64,000 nucleotides of DNA, taken from an uncultured Prevotellaceae bacterium (lineage in GTDB: Bacteria > Bacteroidota > Bacteroidia > Bacteroidales > Bacteroidaceae). The notes beneath the pieces were generated by a model, which ran no database searches, was not told the origin of the DNA, and saw only the letters and a list, made by a program, of their open reading frames with translations. The stretch lies in contig CAMVLT010000006.1 of NCBI GenBank assembly GCA_947168395.1, positions 62,001-126,000 of the forward strand, read 5' to 3'. The translations under genes and the position numbers were made by a program. Positions 59,675-64,000 of the stretch are shown one piece after another. Position 1 is the stretch's first letter; each line of letters begins with the position of its first letter.

Positions 59675-60577
59675 TCATAGTTTCATGTTTTTTATCTTTG
59701 AGAAAGCAACAAAGGCATTATGATAAAGTCCATATTTATTATAGCCTGTGTAGCGTGGACCAGTATATCTACTATACTTTTTTTCGTCCACAATGTTTTC
59801 GCACCCCATTACATCTATAAACTCTCTATAACTAGGGCGAACCATCACACCTGCATCCATAGCAGCTCTTAGGATTGACAGTATAGCTTTAGCCGATTTA
59901 TGGTTTTTTACTAATGGTTTGGTCATTTCATAGAGCGTCGAAGTAGCCAAGGCTGCTTTAGGTTCATCTACCAGCGAACTAACAAAAAACTTACCTGCTA
60001 GCGCAGCCTTCTCGTCGAATGGTCTTGGCGTATTGCTATAGTTAGCAGCATTCATCATATAGGCTTTATCCACCTGATTACTTATCACAGCACACGCACA
60101 CATTATCCCACATGTGTCTTGCTGATGACCTATATGTGTAGAAGGAACTATTGATAGTTTTTCCCGATTAAGATTCAAGTTAACACCTCTACATAGTATC
60201 TTGATTAGCTCCTCCACATTGGCGAAAGCCTTTTCGTTTTCCTCGATATACAAGCAGGTGCTCTCCTTCTTGCTTATTATCATCACTGTTGCAAACTCTC
60301 TATCCTCCCATGGATATTTCTTCCAAAACAAATCATCATCCGCATTCACATATCTGTTTGCTATCTTCATAAGTGCAGCCCCATTTTCCGGCTTATCCAG
60401 ATAAACATGAGAGTAAACATGTTCAAAGTGTTCGTCAGATAACACGATTTTTCGATTCTCTAGTGCGAAGTCCTCCTCAAATAATCTCGACAGGACTTCT
60501 TCGCGTTGTAAGCCATCAGAATTGGCGTACCAAATCTCGTTGCTCACGAGTTGGAATTTACAAATGTTATAAAACAT
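59675..60577 (-). CDS. unrecognised 300-residue protein
   Basis: 300 residues, soluble. Segments include HVYSHVYLDKPENGAALMKI, FATVMIISKKESTCLYIEEN, TCGIMCACAVISNQVDKAYM and RPFDEKAALAGKFFVSSLVD. No motif for nuclease, kinase or protease was seen and no family is recognised. It is AT-rich and has its own -7 box (TACCTTTG, 60659-60652 on the minus strand), divergent from the MNT antitoxin gene. Context (mobile-element genes, toxin-antitoxin remnant, nucleases) suggests an accessory or defence role. Confidence 0.55.
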   Translation of the reverse strand: MFYNICKFQLVSNEIWYANSDGLQREEVLSRLFEEDFALENRKIVLSDEHFEHVYSHVYLDKPENGAALMKIANRYVNADDDLFWKKYPWEDREFATVMIISKKESTCLYIEENEKAFANVEELIKILCRGVNLNLNREKLSIVPSTHIGHQQDTCGIMCACAVISNQVDKAYMMNAANYSNTPRPFDEKAALAGKFFVSSLVDEPKAALATSTLYEMTKPLVKNHKSAKAILSILRAAMDAGVMVRPSYREFIDVMGCENIVDEKKYSRYTGPRYTGYNKYGLYHNAFVAFSKIKNMKL

Positions 60578-60762
60578 ACTTATTCACTTAGTTTATTAGT
60601 TTGTTCAACTTCTCGTTATCGATCTATAGTTATTCCTCCTATTCTAGAGCACAAAGGTACTGATTTATATTGAATTGACAAAGTATTTTTTGTAAAAACA
60701 ATCGTATTTATTTGGAACATTCGACTTTTTTGTCTATTTTTGCAGCGAAATATTTCGTTTAT

Positions 60763-61056
60763 ATGGGAAAGGATGAATGTATTAAACTCTTGAAGAAGTA
60801 TATGAGTATACTTAAAGATAAGTACGGTATAACTTCTTTGTCTCTGTTTGGCTCTACTGCAAGAGGAGAGCAGACAGAGCAGAGCGACATTGATCTGTTT
60901 GTCGATACACAAACACCCAATCCTTTCCTTCTGCAGGATGCTAAAGAGTTCTTGGAAAAGGAGACAGGAACATCTGTTGATATCATCCGCAATCATCAAA
61001 ACCTTAATCCTCGATTAAAAAAACGTATCTTAAAAGATGGAATCTTTATCTTCTGA
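60763..61056 (+). CDS. MNT nucleotidyltransferase antitoxin (MntA-like)
   Basis: 97 residues from the ATG at 60763. The minimal nucleotidyltransferase motif is LSLFGSTARGEQTEQSDIDL (GSxxRG...SDxDL), followed by TGTSVDIIRNHQNLNPRLKK. In HEPN-MNT systems the MNT protein AMPylates and neutralises the HEPN RNase. It overlaps the next gene by 20 bp. The promoter box TATTTTTG lies just upstream (60734-60741). Confidence 0.82.
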   Translation: MGKDECIKLLKKYMSILKDKYGITSLSLFGSTARGEQTEQSDIDLFVDTQTPNPFLLQDAKEFLEKETGTSVDIIRNHQNLNPRLKKRILKDGIFIF

Positions 61057-61249
61057 AAGCAAGAGTATTGCATTAGATATTCTAGAAGACATTCTTTCGG
61101 CCATCGGTAGGCTAGAAGATAGAACAAAGGATGTGCAGACAACTGACGACTTTCTATGTTCATCTTCTGGTATGATACTGCTTGATGCTACATGTATGTT
61201 GCTCATCGCAATTGGCGAGAGTCTCAAGAACCTCGCGAATCCGATATGA
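61037..61249 (+). pseudogene. truncated HEPN toxin (HepT-like)
   Basis: 70 residues, against about 110 for complete HepT/DUF86 proteins. The first two helices are recognisable (SIALDILEDILSAIGRLEDR, and LLDATCMLLIAIGESLKNL). The frame stops at NLANPI, before the region that should carry the RxxxxH catalytic motif, and no continuation was found in the other frames before the next promoter at 61307. The RNase is therefore probably dead while the antitoxin remains. Confidence 0.7.
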
Positions 61250-61330
61250 AAGTCTATATCCAGAACAAAGAAAAGGATGAGAACACAACGAATTAACGAC
61301 AATTGATTAACTTTGCAAACGAAACGAGAT

Positions 61331-62377
61331 ATGGCAAACGAAATTATTACAATAAACGAGTCTGAGTACAATGCAATTCTGCGACAGGTTGTCGCAGTTA
61401 TTGAGGATTCGAAGGCTACTATTGCCAAGAATATCAATGTAAGCATTAACACTACACATTGGAAGATTGGTATGCTGCTCCATGAAAAGAAGCTGGAGAG
61501 TAAGCATGGTAGTGGAGTGGTGAACAGGCTTTCAGTTGATTTGAAGCAGATTTATCCAGAAATGGGAGTTTCGCCTAGAAATCTTTGGGACATGAAGAAA
61601 TTCTATGAGCGTTTCAAGGATTGTGACGAGAAACTGCGACACGCTGTCGCAGTTTTGCCCTGGTGGAACACTCTGAAACTGATGAGCAAACTTGGAGATA
61701 ACGATGAGGCTATCCTGTACTATGCACAAGAAACGGTGAAGAAAGGTTGGAACCGTGACTTGCTGTTGAATGCCCTGAAGATGAAAATGCATGAGAATCA
61801 GCCTGCCCCCATAGACAACAACTTTGAAAGAACTCTTCCTACAACACAGGCAGCTTACGCCAACGAGGTGTTTAGCAGCAAGTATAACCTGGGATTCCTT
61901 GGGGTGACAGAACCTATAGCAGAATTGGAACTGGAAGAAAGGCTTGTGAATAAAGTGAAGCAGTTCCTCTTAGAGTTAGGCAAGGGATTCACCTATATTG
62001 GTAATCAGTATGTGTTGGAATACAATGGTAAGGAAAGCAAGGTTGATTTATTGTTTTTCCATCGAGGCCTGCATTGCCTTGTCGCAATGGATTTGAAAAT
62101 TGGTGAGTTCAAACCAGAATATGCGGGAAAGATGAACTATTACTTGTCATTACTTGACCGCTTGGAGCGCAGAGAGGACGAGAATCGCTCAATAGGTATC
62201 ATCCTTTGTGCTGAGAAGGACAACATAGAAGTTGAACTTGCATTGGAAGATATGGGTAAGCCTATTGGCGTAGCAGATTATCAGTTGATTATTCCCAAAG
62301 ACGAACTACAGAAAGTCATTAATGATGAAATAGAATCATACGAGAATGACAAAAGACTGGAGAAGGAAAGTGATTAG
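61331..62377 (+). CDS. DUF1016 (YhcG-like) PD-(D/E)XK nuclease
   Basis: 348 residues from the ATG at 61331. The N-terminal helical domain shows NTTHWKIGMLLHEKKLESKH and MGVSPRNLWDMKKFYERF, and the C-terminal nuclease shows GFTYIGNQYVLEYNGKESKV, DLLFFHRGLHCLVAMDLKIG (D...D.K core) and FKPEYAGKMNYYLSLLDRLE. These match the DUF1016 family, usually accessory nucleases near restriction and defence loci. Its own promoter box TAACTTTG is at 61307-61314. No methyltransferase or restriction subunit is in view, so it is an orphan here. Confidence 0.87.
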   Translation: MANEIITINESEYNAILRQVVAVIEDSKATIAKNINVSINTTHWKIGMLLHEKKLESKHGSGVVNRLSVDLKQIYPEMGVSPRNLWDMKKFYERFKDCDEKLRHAVAVLPWWNTLKLMSKLGDNDEAILYYAQETVKKGWNRDLLLNALKMKMHENQPAPIDNNFERTLPTTQAAYANEVFSSKYNLGFLGVTEPIAELELEERLVNKVKQFLLELGKGFTYIGNQYVLEYNGKESKVDLLFFHRGLHCLVAMDLKIGEFKPEYAGKMNYYLSLLDRLERREDENRSIGIILCAEKDNIEVELALEDMGKPIGVADYQLIIPKDELQKVINDEIESYENDKRLEKESD

Positions 62378-62871
62378 AAAAAATGTGCTATTTTTGGTGG
62401 ATTCAAAAGAAATGATTAACTTTACGCCCGATGATGAGTCATAATACGGCTGGTGACCCATCTTCGGGTGTTCTTCGACAAGGGAAGCGGCAAAGCCGAG
62501 CGCATTGAAGCAATTTATAGCAGAACGTGGAATTGAGTACGGTCTCCAATTCGTAACCCTGTTTTTCCTTAATTCCCCAAACTGCCTTTATTTAAAGAAA
62601 TCCTGCAAATTCTTACAAAGTTACTAAAACTTTCTTAACGACCAAACTTTAATCGGGAAAAATGCAAAAATCATGGGTTATCCATGCAAATTTGCACTTC
62701 AAACCCATGAAAATGAAAGAGGATGTTCCAGATTCGAGTGTACTTGCTCTATGTTTCACCTCAGTCTTACGATATGAGGCATCCTCTAAACGAATGAGGG
62801 AAGATGGCTCCATTACGGCCTCTGCCTTGCGGTGAGAGGCATCCCTCGATGGGAGCAAAGGTACAAAGATT
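62378..62871. other. 494-bp region without a convincing gene, with decayed repeats
   Basis: At about 62456-62535 the plus strand has a short open stretch (HLRVFFDKGSGKAERIEAIY) ending at a stop, without a good start, perhaps a gene remnant. At 62740-62860 two units related to GAGGCATCCTC and GAGAGGCATCCCTC occur; read in the minus strand they translate as DASYRKTE and DASHRKAE, typical of interspersed non-coding repeats in this phylum. Nothing else is seen. Confidence 0.5.
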
Positions 62872-63735
62872 CTAGCCAATCTCCCAGTGTTTCAGTACTT
62901 TCTTATAATAATTAAACGACCTACTATCAATTCTTTCTTGCGATTTTATAACCATTCCATCCGAAGAATCAATGAGAACAGTAAGCCAATAACAAAGTGG
63001 ACTTAAATAGCCAGTTTCATGATGAAGTAGCCATAGTTCGTGATTAGGATTAATGACCGGCCTCTCTACACGTTGCTCAGTACCTCTCCAAATGAAATAC
63101 GGATAATTGATTAGATCATCACGAAACTCTACTATACTATTGTAATTTGGAATATCGTCATAATTAAGATTGTTTATCCAACCGCGACATATTGGGTCAG
63201 AAGAATTGAGCAGGAACTCTTCCATGCTTTCTCTTGTTTGGTTTGTTATGTCTATCTCCAAACAAGTAATATCCAAATCCCTAATCTTTTCCGCTTTAAT
63301 ACAGTTCACCTTATTTGTGTAGAATATCTCAATAGCCCATATTTTGCCATCAGCAGTCTCGCCAACCACGTCAGGACGTAATCCTTCCCATCTTTTATCT
63401 TCAGTCGAAGTTTCGACAAATTCCAATCTTCTTGGCTCAATGGTTAAGTACCCAGGAGCCATTACGGACTTTTTGCTTGCAATTATCTGTTGAGCCATTA
63501 AATGTTTAAGAGACATATGAGCACCTTTGCAAGATTTTCCTGAAGCATGGGCAAAATGTGGGGCCTTACCGTGCTCTGGACAATGTTTGGCTATAAGAGG
63601 TTCATTACAATCGGGATTCGGGCAGTGGCAATTACAAGCAAGCCCAGGCGCAACGTTAAGTACATATTGGATATCGTTGTTTTCGTCGGGTGCGTAATCC
63701 AGCAGAGGTTCTCCTTCGTGTCTCTTCTTAGCCAT
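62872..63735 (-). CDS. CoiA-like competence/nuclease family protein
   Basis: 287 residues. An N-terminal zinc part (CHCPNPDCNEPLIAKHCPEH, then APHFAHASGKSCKGAHMSLK) is followed by a PD-(D/E)XK-like core (GLRPDVVGETADGKIWAIEI with D...E.x) and a C-terminal domain of unclear fold. The layout 'C..C...H.Ak.....HFaH' then 'RPDv....g....iEi' is that of CoiA-related proteins, which in other bacteria act with incoming DNA in competence. Here the gene stands alone beside defence-type genes. The first residues MAKKRHEGEPLLDYAPDEN precede the zinc part; the start is unambiguous. Confidence 0.72.
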   Translation of the reverse strand: MAKKRHEGEPLLDYAPDENNDIQYVLNVAPGLACNCHCPNPDCNEPLIAKHCPEHGKAPHFAHASGKSCKGAHMSLKHLMAQQIIASKKSVMAPGYLTIEPRRLEFVETSTEDKRWEGLRPDVVGETADGKIWAIEIFYTNKVNCIKAEKIRDLDITCLEIDITNQTRESMEEFLLNSSDPICRGWINNLNYDDIPNYNSIVEFRDDLINYPYFIWRGTEQRVERPVINPNHELWLLHHETGYLSPLCYWLTVLIDSSDGMVIKSQERIDSRSFNYYKKVLKHWEIG

Positions 63736-64000
63736 TTTCTAATAGATAATTATTCCTGATTACCACTTTGGGCCTTCATCTTCTCGCGGTTGCAATTATA
63801 TATATGCAGCATAAAACCTGCTAGCATACCGCAAAGAAATATCGCTGCAACTACAGCAGCATCCCTCTTTGGCAACAAGCTCGTAGATATGCTCTATCTT
63901 CATTTCTGTATCTATTTTGATTGCAAAGATACAAATAAAATTGGAAATAAAGAAAAACTTAGTCAGAAAAAATCGTCGTGCAATAAAAATAGTCCCAAAA
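63736..64000. other. 265-bp end region, promoter and possible tiny ORFs
   Basis: A minus-strand box TATCTTTG lies at about 63930-63923. Downstream, an ATG at about 63903 opens 35 codons, and an overlapping frame with a TTG start could encode a 42-residue membrane peptide (VVAAIFLCGMLAGFMLHIYN) ending just before the CoiA-like gene. Neither is convincing. The last 100 bases are AT-rich and show nothing else. Confidence 0.35.

Noticed and set aside
59675..60577. HipA-like kinase
   Set aside because: The order of motifs expected for a HipA kinase (ATP-binding loop, HxD, DFD) is absent.
62649..62879. 76-codon minus-strand gene
   Set aside because: Its translation (DASHRKAE, DASYRKTE) is that of interspersed repeat DNA, and it overlaps the promoter-proximal end of nothing; no start context.

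Overview
The window looks like a chromosomal segment of a Bacteroidales bacterium, most likely Prevotellaceae, carrying most of the structural half of an integrated tailed phage. The taxonomic reading rests on repeated Bacteroidetes-type promoters (TTTG, about 19-20 nt, TAnnTTTG), Bacteroidetes-restricted families (DUF4421, DUF1460, DUF4248, HU-HIG, BT4734-like/DUF3987, DUF4380) and scarce Shine-Dalgarno sites. No rRNA, tRNA or CRISPR array was recognised.

Region 1 (1 to about 36.4 kb) is a prophage cut by the left window edge. It holds a head-tail adaptor-like protein, the major capsid protein, a 53-residue mini-protein, a scaffold-like protein, the portal, four tandem related small virion proteins, a small-terminase candidate, the large terminase, a rhomboid protease, a nozzle-like tail protein, and a leftward 13 kb set of DNA-ejection-type proteins ending in a 3868-residue polyvalent protein. 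A tyrosine integrase lies at the right end. No tape-measure or sheath gene is visible, which suggests a short-tailed (podovirus-like) virion. Cargo-type genes sit between structural blocks: a YafQ/DinJ-like toxin-antitoxin pair, an M48 lipoprotein, a zinc-ribbon/HNH-like protein behind a structured leader, an HU-HIG protein and a DUF4248 protein. Lysogeny control, replication and lysis genes are not visible and may lie to the left. A palindrome of the form TTCACAAAAAT-N13/14-ATTTTTGTGAA, in three copies plus a half site, marks several phage promoter regions.

Region 2 (about 36.5-54.1 kb) reads as ordinary host chromosome: DUF1232, a DUF1460 amidase-like protein, a DUF4421 outer-membrane protein, a Gfo/Idh/MocA oxidoreductase, a membrane protein coupled to bifunctional hisB, a carboxylesterase, a large FAD/Fe-S 2-hydroxyacid dehydrogenase, a DUF3160 lipoprotein, a CapA-like protein, an L-lactate permease, a DUF4380 protein and an MFS transporter. 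The dehydrogenase and permease suggest use of lactate or another hydroxyacid.

Region 3 (about 54.1-64 kb) is accessory: an M15 peptidase and a BT4734/DUF3987 primase-helicase-like protein, both carrying in-frame insertions of an interspersed palindromic repeat, a leftward operon of small genes behind an inverted repeat and iterated CGTCA motifs, two unrecognised genes, an MNT antitoxin with a truncated HEPN partner, a DUF1016 nuclease and a CoiA-like protein. It looks like a partly decayed mobile or defence island.
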